Origin: UBA4285 sp050944355
GTDB taxonomy: Bacteria; Bacillota; Clostridia; Lachnospirales; Lachnospiraceae
NCBI GenBank assembly: GCA_050944355.1
Contig: JBMNQX010000027.1
Location: 1 to 13,436 of the forward strand
DNA: 13,436 bases
Reading direction: 5' to 3'
The notes beneath the pieces are model-generated. The model was not told the origin of the DNA and made no database searches. It was given only the letters and a program-made list of their open reading frames with translations. The first letter of the stretch is position 1, and each line of letters begins with the position of its first letter. A program made the position numbers and the translations under genes. Below, piece by piece: positions 1 to 6,789 of the stretch.

Positions 1-20
1 GTAAGATTAACTTGAGCCAT
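1..20 (-). CDS. 5' end of a leftward gene, possible RelB/DinJ-type antitoxin (partial)
   Basis: Only the first six codons are present, reading MAQVNL, followed by two bases of a codon that must encode threonine. The gene call rests on the signals before it. A strong AAAAGGAG ribosome binding site lies at 29-36, eight bases before the ATG, and an extended -10 promoter (TGATATAAT on this strand) lies at 57-65, giving a leader of about 30 bases. Antitoxins of the RelB/DinJ family often begin with MAQ followed by a short beta strand such as VNLTVRVD, so this identity is a plausible guess, but six residues cannot prove it. The same promoter module recurs upstream of the acetyltransferase gene near 12.9 kb. 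I am fairly sure that a gene starts here and unsure which gene it is. Confidence 0.5.
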
Positions 21-29
21 GGTTCGTTC

Positions 30-112
30 TCCTTTTGTGTTTGTTGGGTGATAAACATTATATCAGGAGAGCCCCATGGCTTTCATTATGGGTTTTTCAA
101 TTTACACCATTA
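30..112. repeat. Promoter-bearing repeat module, left copy
   Basis: This stretch of about 80 bp recurs in the same orientation at 13005-13085. The best conserved parts are ATTATATCAGGAGAGCCC (57-74), TGGCTTT (77-83) and TTTTCAATTTACACCATTA (94-112). Conservation runs leftward through the extended -10 and down to the TCCTTT complement of the ribosome binding site of the edge gene. The module therefore covers a complete leftward promoter and leader. Array-like sequence follows it to the right in both copies, beginning at TCATCGGAA (142 here). Confidence 0.7.
57..65 (-). promoter_or_regulatory. Extended -10 promoter for the leftward gene at the left edge
   Basis: On the minus strand the site reads TGATATAAT, a perfect extended -10 (TG, one base, TATAAT). 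No good -35 box is visible 16-18 bases upstream, as is common for extended -10 promoters. Transcription would begin near position 50, about 30 bases before the ATG at 20. An imperfect dyad with arms AGAGCC and GGCTTT (near 67-83) sits just upstream and could be an operator or a hairpin. Confidence 0.55.
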
Positions 113-141
113 TACGGACTTAATGAAAATTTGTCACATGT

Positions 142-201
142 TCATCGGAATCGCCCACCAACTTGCTATTTTGCTGACTCGGCCGGCCAGGAACCCGGGC
201 C
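142..201. repeat. Single decayed array unit (left fragment)
   Basis: This unit starts TCATCGGAATCGCCC and contains CTTGC and then TTTTGCTGACTCGGCC. It aligns with the units that start at 12116 in array B and 13105 in array C. The TTGCTGA half-site at 172-178 lies 30 bases after the unit start, matching the spacing in the long arrays. Sequence to its right turns into a different short tandem repeat, so only one unit can be supported. Confidence 0.55.
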
Positions 202-279
202 GATTTCAATAAATCATCCCGCCGACCGGAAACTCGAACTGATTTCAATAAATCATCACAGCCGGCCGGAAACCTCTGG
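202..279. repeat. Two tandem 39-bp repeats
   Basis: GATTTCAATAAATCATC occurs at 202-218 and again at 241-257, exactly 39 bp apart. Each copy is followed by a GC-rich tail containing a CCGGAAAC-like segment. The second copy ends shortly before the TTGACA-like box upstream of the TMEM175-type gene. No coding potential is evident. The stretch 21-355 therefore holds the promoter module, one array unit, this repeat and the next gene's promoter. Confidence 0.7.
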
Positions 280-291
280 CCAGTATTCAAT

Positions 292-325
292 TTGACATCA
301 GGACTGGCAGAGATTGTGGTATACT
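292..325 (+). promoter_or_regulatory. Candidate promoter of the TMEM175-type gene
   Basis: TATACT at 320-325 is preceded by TG at 317-318, making an extended -10. A perfect TTGACA lies at 292-297, but the 22-base spacer is too long for a normal -35, so the extended -10 probably carries the site. The predicted start near 332 leaves a leader of about 24 bases before the ATG at 356. Confidence 0.4.
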
Positions 326-355
326 TTCCACAGCATTTTCCATGAGGAGACCGAC

Positions 356-937
356 ATGAGTAAAGGAAGACTGGAAGCGTTCAGCGACGGCGTTCTCGCC
401 ATTATTATCACGATCATGGTTCTCGAACTGAAGACACCCGAGGGCACGTCCCTGAGCGCTCTGCTGGACCAGCTGCCCGTTCTGATCAGCTACGCCATCA
501 GTTACACATACATCGGAATTTACTGGGTCAATCACCACCGCCTGCTGAACCCCGTGAATACGATCAGCAGCCGGGTTCTGTGGGCCAACCTTCTGTGGCT
601 GTTCACTTCGTCTCTGATTCCGTTTGCGACCGGCTGGATCGCCGAGAGCCAGTACAGCACGGGACCGACATTCTTTTACAGTGCGCTGCTTTTCGTCTGC
701 GCCATCACGTATCATATTCTGGTGATGACTGTGAACCGCGCCTCCGGCGAGCAGATTTCCTTCTGGGGAACTATCCGGCGGGACAGCCGGAGCTGGGTCA
801 CATTTCTGTGCTATGGAGCCGCTATCGTGTTTTCCCTTTTCTGGCCTGTCGTTTCCTATATTTTGTTTGTCGCTGTCGCCATATACTGGATTCTCCCCGG
901 CGTCAGCGAGAATTCTGACAGCAGCTCGCCGGAATAA
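356..937 (+). CDS. TMEM175-family (DUF1211) membrane protein, putative potassium channel
   Basis: The 193-residue protein carries the family signature RLEAFSDGVLAI at residues 5-16, where the FSD motif lies in the first pore-lining helix. Six hydrophobic segments fit transmembrane helices at roughly 7-26, 38-57, 74-95, 104-126, 146-163 and 165-182. That is the single six-helix repeat usual in bacterial members; animal TMEM175 has two. Bacterial family members characterised so far are potassium-permeable channels of the inner membrane, so ion conduction is an inference from the family. The start is the ATG at 356, with GAGGAGA at 344-350 five bases upstream. An in-frame ATG at 314 lies before the -10 box and is unlikely. 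The gene stands alone and faces the MBL-fold lipoprotein gene. Confidence 0.88.
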   Translation: MSKGRLEAFSDGVLAIIITIMVLELKTPEGTSLSALLDQLPVLISYAISYTYIGIYWVNHHRLLNPVNTISSRVLWANLLWLFTSSLIPFATGWIAESQYSTGPTFFYSALLFVCAITYHILVMTVNRASGEQISFWGTIRRDSRSWVTFLCYGAAIVFSLFWPVVSYILFVAVAIYWILPGVSENSDSSSPE

Positions 938-961
938 AAAACGGAACAGTTTTCTGTTCCG
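935..961 (-). terminator. Rho-independent terminator of the MBL-fold lipoprotein gene
   Basis: A perfect 8-bp stem (CGGAACAG at 942-949, CTGTTCCG at 954-961) closes a four-base loop. Reading leftward it is followed by six T residues, the usual tail of an intrinsic terminator, about 30 bases past the lipoprotein stop codon. Rightward there is no T run after the stem, so it would be at best a weak stop for the channel gene. Confidence 0.8.
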
Positions 962-991
962 CGGTGAGTGAAAGCCTCTCTTCTATCGAAT

Positions 992-1822
992 CTATTGTGA
1001 GACTGAAAGCGAGTCCGCATAGCAATGCACGGTAACATTGCCGTTGTACGTGTAATACACACTGCCGTATTCCTCGAGCAAAGCCGCCGTCTTGGCTACC
1101 TCGTCCGGATCCGGATTGTTTTGTGCGCAGCTGATGACACTGTATTCCGGCTGCAGAACAGAAAAAAGATCGTCAAGAGAATTCATGTAGTGACCGTGGT
1201 ACGGGACTTTGAGAAAATCAACCGTCTCATCATGTTTCGCCAGATATTCTTCGATCCGGTATTTCTGCGCATCGCCCATAAACAGAAGCGTCTCGGTGCC
1301 ATTGGTGACAGTCGTCACAAGCGAAGAATTGTTGTCCTCGTTCGCGTCGTAGCCGCCTTCCGCGCCTTCGATGGTAAATGCCGCATCGCCCAGGGTGAAC
1401 GTGACATCCTGACTGCTGTCTACCACCTGGGCTTCCAGTCCTGCCGCGTCCAGAGCGTCGGTGATATCGACCCCGTCATCCGCCGCGTATGTCGTATAGA
1501 CATTTTCCACGGTCAGGCTGCTTAAGATATCGGCCGCGCCGCCGGCATGATCCTGATCAAAATGAGTCAGAATCAGTGCATAGAGATCCGTGACGCCCAG
1601 ATCCGTGAGCTCACTGATCAGTGCATCGCTGTTTTCCGACAGTCCAGTGTCGATCATGACATTTCCTTCGTCGGTCTTCAGAAGAATCGCGTCCGCCTTG
1701 CCGGCGTCAAACACCGTCACCGTCATCCATTCTGTCTGCCCGGAAGAAGCAGCTGGCGATGTGCAGCCGGCAGCCGCCAGGCAGAGCGGCAGAACCGCGA
1801 GAAATTTTCCCAGTTTTTTCAT
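992..1822 (-). CDS. Secreted lipoprotein with a metallo-beta-lactamase fold (ComEC-type hydrolase domain)
   Basis: The 276-residue product starts with a short signal peptide ending in a lipobox, LCLAAAGC, so Cys20 should be lipidated and the protein anchored outside the cell membrane. The body is an MBL-fold domain: FDAGKADAILL (38-48) resembles the FDVGQGDA strand of ComEC-like proteins, IDTG is at 57-60, the metal motif THFDQDHAGG is at 86-95, GD at 183-184 and VPYHGH at 207-212. ComEC C-terminal domains and related secreted MBL proteins are thought to hydrolyse nucleic acids or phosphodiesters; the substrate here is unknown. No ComEC membrane channel is present. I chose the ATG at 1822: the in-frame ATG at 1831 has no room for a binding site, while GTGAG at 1832-1836 sits at a usable distance from 1822. 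Confidence 0.85.
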   Translation of the reverse strand: MKKLGKFLAVLPLCLAAAGCTSPAASSGQTEWMTVTVFDAGKADAILLKTDEGNVMIDTGLSENSDALISELTDLGVTDLYALILTHFDQDHAGGAADILSSLTVENVYTTYAADDGVDITDALDAAGLEAQVVDSSQDVTFTLGDAAFTIEGAEGGYDANEDNNSSLVTTVTNGTETLLFMGDAQKYRIEEYLAKHDETVDFLKVPYHGHYMNSLDDLFSVLQPEYSVISCAQNNPDPDEVAKTAALLEEYGSVYYTYNGNVTVHCYADSLSVSQ

Positions 1823-1914
1823 AGTCGTCATCTCACATTGAACTCATTGGTATATTCTGACAGAACTGCGAAACGCCGGGGCTGACGCGCCGCGGATGCC
1901 ATTCAGCGCGGACT

Positions 1915-1928
1915 GCGGCCCGGGCCGC
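1915..1928. repeat. 14-bp GC-only palindrome upstream of the lipoprotein gene
   Basis: GCGGCCCGGGCCGC is a perfect palindrome lying about 95 bases upstream of the lipoprotein start, in a markedly GC-rich strip (about 1870-1955) that contrasts with AT-rich array A next to it. It could be an operator or a strong hairpin, or simply GC-rich sequence. I found no convincing promoter between it and the gene. Confidence 0.4.
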
Positions 1929-2000
1929 ATCACCCAAAGCAGCCAGGCTCCGCTCCCGTCAATTATTTTAAAGCATCTTAACAGCCGGGGAACTATATTG

Positions 2001-2475
2001 TCATTTAAAATTGCTGAGACTTGCCTGTTGGTGATCTGGCAAATTCGAACAATTCTGGAGTGTCTGCGAAAATAGCCGCAGCTTGCCTGTTGGCAATCTG
2101 GCAAGTTTGAACATCTCCGGGCCGTCAGCAATAATGATCTCAACTTGCTTTCTAGCTGATTTTCAAACTTGGGGCTTGCAAAAATCAGCAAAAAAGCAGA
2201 ATTTCTGTCCTTTTGTTGCCTGAAAAGGGCCTGAAATGGGCCTCCTGTCAGCAAATTTCTTCATGCTGGCCGATTTTGATGAGTAAGTTATAGCTAACAT
2301 GGCACAATTGTCAGCAATTCTGCCTGTCAGCCTGCTTCCCGCTGACCGCCGCAGCAAGCCAGATTCAATAATCAGCAATTCTTCCTTCCTGGTTAAATCC
2401 CGCTGACAGCGGGATTCAAGCTGCTTTTCTTTTTGATTTGGCAAGTTTATAGTAATCCGGCCTGTCAGCAATAAT
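2001..2475. repeat. Repeat array A: phased alternating heptamers, period 60-63 bp
   Basis: The gap 1823-2485 has no credible gene. From 2001 it is a degenerate tandem array whose units begin with TCAGCAA or a close variant at 2001 (TCATTTA), 2063 (TCTGCGA), 2125, 2185, 2248, 2311, 2372 and 2465. Steps are 62, 62, 60, 63, 63, 61 and 93 bases. Most units also carry the opposite half-site TTGCTGA or a variant about 28 bases in, for example TTGGTGA at 2028, TAGCTGA at 2153, TTGCCTGA at 2216, TTGATGA at 2276, CCGCTGA at 2339 and at 2400. Half-sites thus alternate in orientation about every 30 bp. CTTGCC/GGCAAG pairs add further dyads in the first two units. Array B has the same plan, and corresponding units align. 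Confidence 0.85.
2396..2416. repeat. Perfect 10-bp-arm palindrome within array A
   Basis: AATCCCGCTG at 2396-2405 and CAGCGGGATT at 2407-2416 are exact reverse complements around a single A. The core CCGCTGA-CAGCGG can be read as two array half-sites fused head to head. On the minus strand it lies about 70 bases past the beta-mannosidase stop, but no T run follows it, so it is not a classical terminator. The same core occurs twice in array B. Confidence 0.75.
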
Positions 2476-2485
2476 GACTTCTCAT

Positions 2486-5230
2486 TCAGAATTCGTATGT
2501 GTCAAAAACGGACCGCACTCTGAGCGGCGCGTCCGGGAACGTGTCGCCCGGGTCGGTGAAATCCCGGCTCCCGAGCACCCGGAAGGTATGCTCGCCGGCC
2601 TCGAGATCGACGAAATTGTCATCGAGGCGCAGCACGCCCGCCTCTGTCTCGACACAGACCGACTTCGCGAAGGCATTTGCCATGACTTTCACCACATCGC
2701 CGTCGCGCTCCACAGAAAGCTGCGGGTCCAGAAATCTGTACGCTTTCGGCGCGCAGAAAAGAGCCGTTCCCGAGCTGATCAATTTTTCTGTACCCTCTTC
2801 GTACAAAGCAAAACTCAGATGGACAGAGCGGGGATCCTCACCGCTGAAATCCATGTGCGGGAGCCAGACGCCGCCGTAGGCCGGCGCCTCCGCCTGAAAG
2901 CGCCCTTCTCTCACGACCGACGAATCCGGGCGCCTGAGGAACCAGACGACCGTTCCGCGGACCGTTTTGTCCGTCTCGTTGGCGATGTGCAGATCCGCGC
3001 TGATGTCGACCGGGATGGGCAGCGTGTTCGGATACGGCATCTGATCGATCAGCCCGTGCTCTTCGCATGTCAGCGAAACCGGGGCAAACATCCGCTTCTG
3101 CGCGTAGTGCAGCGCCTTCCAGTTGCCGTAATAGTCGAGGCTGGACCACGAGGCCACCGGCCAGATGTCATTCAGCTGCCACACCACAGTGCCCATGCAG
3201 GTTCCGCGGAAACGCCGGAAATGCTCGACGCCGTAGCGGATCGCGTCGGCCTGCAGAAGCTGCGAGCAGTACAGAAGCGAGTCCATGTCCTTCGGGTACA
3301 GATACGTCTGCGAGAGATAATTCATGATCTTTCCGTTGGCCGCCGTGTTGCGCTGGTGCATCTCCATCACGCGCGAAAAAATATTGCGGTCCTGCGGCCC
3401 GGTGAAACGCTTCACAGTCTGCATCGCGGGGAACGACTGGAAACCGAACTCCGACAGAAAACGGTAGTGATGATGCCGGTACGCCGTAAAAGGTTCATTG
3501 CCGTGCCACACGCCCCAGTAGTGGATGTCGCCCACATTTTCCGCGTGCGTGTTCGAGAAATTTCCGCCCGAGGACGGAGAAGACGGCCAGTAAAACGCGT
3601 CCGGGTCCTCTTCCTTCACCAGTCCGGGCAGCAGTTCCTCAAACAGTCGGATATAATCATAAAACTGCTTCGCACTCTGCGGGCACTCGTGTGTCTCGTA
3701 CTCCTCTTCCATCTCGTTGTTGCCGCACCACAGCCCGAGGCACGCGTGATTCCGGATGCGGCGCAGATTCTGCCGCGTCTCGTTGACGATATTTTCCCGG
3801 AAAGCCGGCGTCAGCTCATACGACTCGCAGGCATACGGAAAATCCTGCCACACCACAAGCCCGTACTGATCGCACAGATCATAGAACGAATCGTCCGGAA
3901 AATATCCGCCGCCCCAGACGCGGATGCAGTTGTGATGCGCTTCCCTCGCGCTGGAAAGCAGGAGCGCCGTCCGGGCGGGGCTCTGTCTCGTCAGGAGATT
4001 GTCTTCCGGAATATAATCCGCACCCATGGCAAATATCTGAAGTCCGTTCACTTCGATCGCAAAATTGCGGCCGGGCAGTTTTTTCCCCTGCTTGGGCGCC
4101 TTTACCGTCAGCGTGTCGGCTCCTTCCAGAACAATCGGGGCTGCGTCAGCCAGATCTTCCTTCTGTCCCTTCAAATGCGGGTCCCGGGATTCGTCCGGCA
4201 TCGGGTCGGTATTGATCGTCAGCGTTCTGAGCCCGATTTTCATGCTCCTCTCGTCCAGCACGTCCGCGCCTTTTTTCAGCCGGATCACGAGCGTGTACAG
4301 AGGCTGCCCGCCGTACCCGTTCGGCCACCAGAGTTGCGGATTTTCCACATCAGCTGTCATCTGCACCGTCTGCTCCCAGACGCTTCGGCTGGAACTTTCC
4401 AGCGGATGCGCCAAAACCAGGCCTCCGGCCGCCCCGGTGAAGAAAGGCTCACAGGACGCTGACGCCACTTCGCTTCCGGCGGGGTCAAGGACCCGCACGT
4501 CCGCCATAACAGGACCCGCGTCAGGCCGGACGCCCCGCGCCCGCACGCCGATCATCAGACGCACCTGATCCACGCAGTTCCCGTGAACCGTCTTTCCCGT
4601 CACGTGATGCCGCTGCCGCACGGACACGTCGGCGATCCGCGCCGCGTTCACATACAGAAGCCGCACCGGCCGGAAAATTCCCGCGTCCGGCAGCCTCGGG
4701 CCCCAGTCCCATCCGAACATGCACGACGCCTTCCGGATGTGAGAGACTCCCGGCATCGCCTCCGGCGTGCCGCCGACCGGACACTCTTCCTGCGCCTGCC
4801 TGATGAAACGGGTCGGAGAGTACAGCTTTACGGAAAGCCGCAGTGCACCCCTGCCTTTCTTCTCCCGCATCTGCCACGTAATGTCAAATTCATACGCGCG
4901 GTTCATGTTCCCGGTATCGCCCAGCTTCTCGCCATCCAGAAATACACTGGCCAGCGTGTCAATGCCGTCAAAGCGCAGAATCACGCGCTCATCCTCACCC
5001 GGAACAGGTCCGGCGGGAACAGAAGTCTCGTACAGAAATGAATTTTCCATGAGCCGGGTAGCCGCAAGCTCATTGTCGCGGTAAAACGGGTCCGGCATCA
5101 GTCTTTGTTCCAGCAGCGTGCTGTAGACGCTCGAAGGAACGCGGGTGGGAATCGGCTCCTCCGGAATCGAAAAGACATTTTCCCCGAGCACCGTCAGGGT
5201 CCAGTTGTCCCGCAGCTCTTGTTCTCTCAT
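2486..5230 (-). CDS. GH2-family beta-mannosidase
   Basis: This 914-residue protein is a complete glycoside hydrolase family 2 enzyme of the beta-mannosidase type, removing terminal beta-D-mannose from short manno-oligosaccharides. The N-terminal sugar-binding domain runs to about 190 and includes FGWDWGPR (172-179); an immunoglobulin-like domain ends near WWPNGYG (301-307). The TIM barrel follows, with RVWGGGYF (437-444), the acid/base in WCGNNE (Glu506) and the nucleophile in FLSEFGFQS (Glu594). Beta-sandwich domains follow. There is no signal peptide, so it should act in the cytoplasm on imported sugars. The ATG at 5230 has a modest AGG-rich binding site 9-15 bases upstream. It lies 39 bases after the MATE gene on the same strand and may be co-transcribed. 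No sugar transporter is visible nearby. Confidence 0.92.
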   Translation of the reverse strand: MREQELRDNWTLTVLGENVFSIPEEPIPTRVPSSVYSTLLEQRLMPDPFYRDNELAATRLMENSFLYETSVPAGPVPGEDERVILRFDGIDTLASVFLDGEKLGDTGNMNRAYEFDITWQMREKKGRGALRLSVKLYSPTRFIRQAQEECPVGGTPEAMPGVSHIRKASCMFGWDWGPRLPDAGIFRPVRLLYVNAARIADVSVRQRHHVTGKTVHGNCVDQVRLMIGVRARGVRPDAGPVMADVRVLDPAGSEVASASCEPFFTGAAGGLVLAHPLESSSRSVWEQTVQMTADVENPQLWWPNGYGGQPLYTLVIRLKKGADVLDERSMKIGLRTLTINTDPMPDESRDPHLKGQKEDLADAAPIVLEGADTLTVKAPKQGKKLPGRNFAIEVNGLQIFAMGADYIPEDNLLTRQSPARTALLLSSAREAHHNCIRVWGGGYFPDDSFYDLCDQYGLVVWQDFPYACESYELTPAFRENIVNETRQNLRRIRNHACLGLWCGNNEMEEEYETHECPQSAKQFYDYIRLFEELLPGLVKEEDPDAFYWPSSPSSGGNFSNTHAENVGDIHYWGVWHGNEPFTAYRHHHYRFLSEFGFQSFPAMQTVKRFTGPQDRNIFSRVMEMHQRNTAANGKIMNYLSQTYLYPKDMDSLLYCSQLLQADAIRYGVEHFRRFRGTCMGTVVWQLNDIWPVASWSSLDYYGNWKALHYAQKRMFAPVSLTCEEHGLIDQMPYPNTLPIPVDISADLHIANETDKTVRGTVVWFLRRPDSSVVREGRFQAEAPAYGGVWLPHMDFSGEDPRSVHLSFALYEEGTEKLISSGTALFCAPKAYRFLDPQLSVERDGDVVKVMANAFAKSVCVETEAGVLRLDDNFVDLEAGEHTFRVLGSRDFTDPGDTFPDAPLRVRSVFDTYEF

Positions 5231-5269
5231 CGCAATTAACCTGCCTTGTCACGATAGTTTATGCTCTTA

Positions 5270-6616
5270 CTATACAGCATTTTCCTTCCGTTTTCTGCGG
5301 AATCCGAACTCATAAAACAGGAGACAGAGAATCACGGACATGGCGGAGCCGGCCGGGGACGCAAGTCCCATCGGAAACAGATTGTCCGGGAAATACACCG
5401 AAGCCGCCCAGGCGAGCGGAATGCGCACGGTAAAGATGGAAATCACGTTGTGCAGGAAGGAATAGACTGATTTTTCATATGCGCAGAAATACCCGCTGAA
5501 ACAGAAATGAACTGCTGCCACGACGCAGTCAAAGGAATACGAGCGCAGGTACTGCGAGCCATAGCGCACGACCTCCGCGTCACCGCTGACAAATGGGCTG
5601 ACGAGTCTGTCGGGAATAAACTGGCAGAGCAGAAAGATCGCGAGGCCGAAGATCACACCGACGGCGATGCCGTAGTGCAGCGCCTGACGACTGCGGTCGT
5701 GCCGGCCGGCGCCCGCGTTCTGGGATGCGACGGCCGAAACCGTCGAGAGCATGGCGGACGGAACCAGGAAGAAGAAACTGATCAGTTTCTCGACGACGCC
5801 CACGGCGGCCGCAATCGTAACGCCGCGGCTGTCGGCAATCGCGGTGATGATCAGAAATGAGACCTGAATGAGGCCGTCCTGACAGGCGATCGGGACGCCG
5901 ATCGAGAGAATCTTGCCCGCCTGCGGCCGGCTGCAGTGAAAATCCCGGCGGGAAAGACGGATTCCGCCGGACACTTTCTGAAAAGCGGCAGCTGCCATCA
6001 GAACCGAGAGAGCCTGAGAGATCACGGTGGCCGCCGCGGCCCCGGCGGCGCCAAATCCCATCGGGCCGATCAGAAGGATATCGAGACCGACATTGATCAC
6101 GCCGGCGATGGCGACGAAAATCATGGGAGTTCTCGTGTCGCCCAGTCCGCGGAAAATGCTGCTCAGAACATTGTAAGCGGTGATAAAGGGAATCCCGGCG
6201 AAGCAGATCAGAAGATAACTGTGAGCCGGAGCCAGAGACTCTTCCGGAACCTGAAGAAGCTGCAGAATTCCCGAAAGTCCCAGGAGCAGACCGGCCGTCA
6301 TGAGCGCGGCCATGATGGCGAAAACCACAATCGTATTGCCGATGAGACCGGGCACGGATTTTCTCTCGCCGCGCCCCACGGCGTAGCTGATCGTCACCGT
6401 CGTGCCCATCGCGAGGCCGACGATGATGACGGTGATCATGTGCATGACCTGACTGCCCACGGAGACGGCCGTCACTGACTCTACGCCGCAGAAACGACCC
6501 GTGATGAAAAGATCCGCCAGACCATAGAATGTCTGTAAAAATGAAGCGATCAGATACGGAATCGAAAACCTCATCATCGCGCGGAACAGATTTCCCCTTG
6601 TCAGATCCTGCTGCAT
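5270..6616 (-). CDS. MATE-family multidrug/toxin efflux transporter
   Basis: The 448-residue protein is highly hydrophobic and has the length and pattern of a MATE exporter: twelve membrane segments in two similar halves, with the typical opening SIPYLIASFLQTFYGLADLF and ITGRFCGVESVTAVSVG, and IFRGLGDTRTPM in the first half. MATE proteins export cationic drugs, dyes or metabolites using sodium or proton gradients; the substrate cannot be told from sequence. The start is the ATG at 6616 because GGGAGG (6623-6628) lies six bases upstream; the longer frame from 6676 adds residues atypical of the family. It is divergent from the flavin reductase-like gene and upstream of the beta-mannosidase. The 173-base divergent spacer must hold its promoter, but I could not pick it out. 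Confidence 0.9.
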   Translation of the reverse strand: MQQDLTRGNLFRAMMRFSIPYLIASFLQTFYGLADLFITGRFCGVESVTAVSVGSQVMHMITVIIVGLAMGTTVTISYAVGRGERKSVPGLIGNTIVVFAIMAALMTAGLLLGLSGILQLLQVPEESLAPAHSYLLICFAGIPFITAYNVLSSIFRGLGDTRTPMIFVAIAGVINVGLDILLIGPMGFGAAGAAAATVISQALSVLMAAAAFQKVSGGIRLSRRDFHCSRPQAGKILSIGVPIACQDGLIQVSFLIITAIADSRGVTIAAAVGVVEKLISFFFLVPSAMLSTVSAVASQNAGAGRHDRSRQALHYGIAVGVIFGLAIFLLCQFIPDRLVSPFVSGDAEVVRYGSQYLRSYSFDCVVAAVHFCFSGYFCAYEKSVYSFLHNVISIFTVRIPLAWAASVYFPDNLFPMGLASPAGSAMSVILCLLFYEFGFRRKRKENAV

Positions 6617-6726
6617 TGCCCGCCTCCCGAAGCTCAGATTTGTCATCAAAGAAAAGCAACAGACCCTTTTTACCAAAAGCGATCGGGAAAATCAACAGCA
6701 GTGCGGCCGGCAGCAAGACAATGATG

Positions 6727-6735
6727 TGTTATACT
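6727..6735 (+). promoter_or_regulatory. Extended -10 promoter of the flavin reductase operon
   Basis: TGTTATACT is an extended -10: TG at 6727-6728, one base, TATACT at 6730-6735. There is no recognisable -35 at 17 bases. The predicted start near 6742 gives a leader of about 48 bases that includes a stem-loop. Confidence 0.5.
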
Positions 6736-6751
6736 GAGGACAGCACAATTG

Positions 6752-6778
6752 TCCGATACGATATATCGCGTATCCGGA
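6752..6778 (+). promoter_or_regulatory. Leader stem-loop or operator before the flavin reductase gene
   Basis: TCCGATACG pairs with CGTATC-C-GGA through nine base pairs with one bulged C, around the loop ATATATCG. Nested within it is a perfect palindrome, CGATATATCG, at 6759-6768. It lies between the predicted transcription start and the ribosome binding site (6781-6785), so it could be a repressor site or an RNA hairpin affecting translation. No known riboswitch class is recognised. Confidence 0.45.
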
Positions 6779-6789
6779 AAGGAGGAGTT

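Noticed and set aside
942..961. Terminator for the TMEM175-type gene on the plus strand
   Set aside because: The hairpin is followed by CGGTGAGTG with no T run in that direction; the T run is only on the minus strand.
1844..2471. Two minus-strand frames (1844-2254 and 2163-2471) inside the repeat array
   Set aside because: They overlap the array, have no good ribosome binding site, and their sequence simply follows the repeats.
2001..2475. Integron attC-type sites
   Set aside because: Units of about 60 bp with inverted arms recall attC sites, but they are directly adjacent with no cassettes, there is no GTTRRRY core and no integrase nearby.
2474..4462. Long open frame (about 660 codons) on the plus strand
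   Set aside because: It lies wholly antisense to the beta-mannosidase, starts inside array A, is very rich in arginine and histidine, and has no domain I recognise. It is a by-product of GC-biased codons on the other strand.
2486..6616. A mannan-use locus built around the beta-mannosidase
   Set aside because: No transporter, phosphorylase or regulator of sugar use is next to it; the only same-strand neighbour is a MATE exporter with no evident link.
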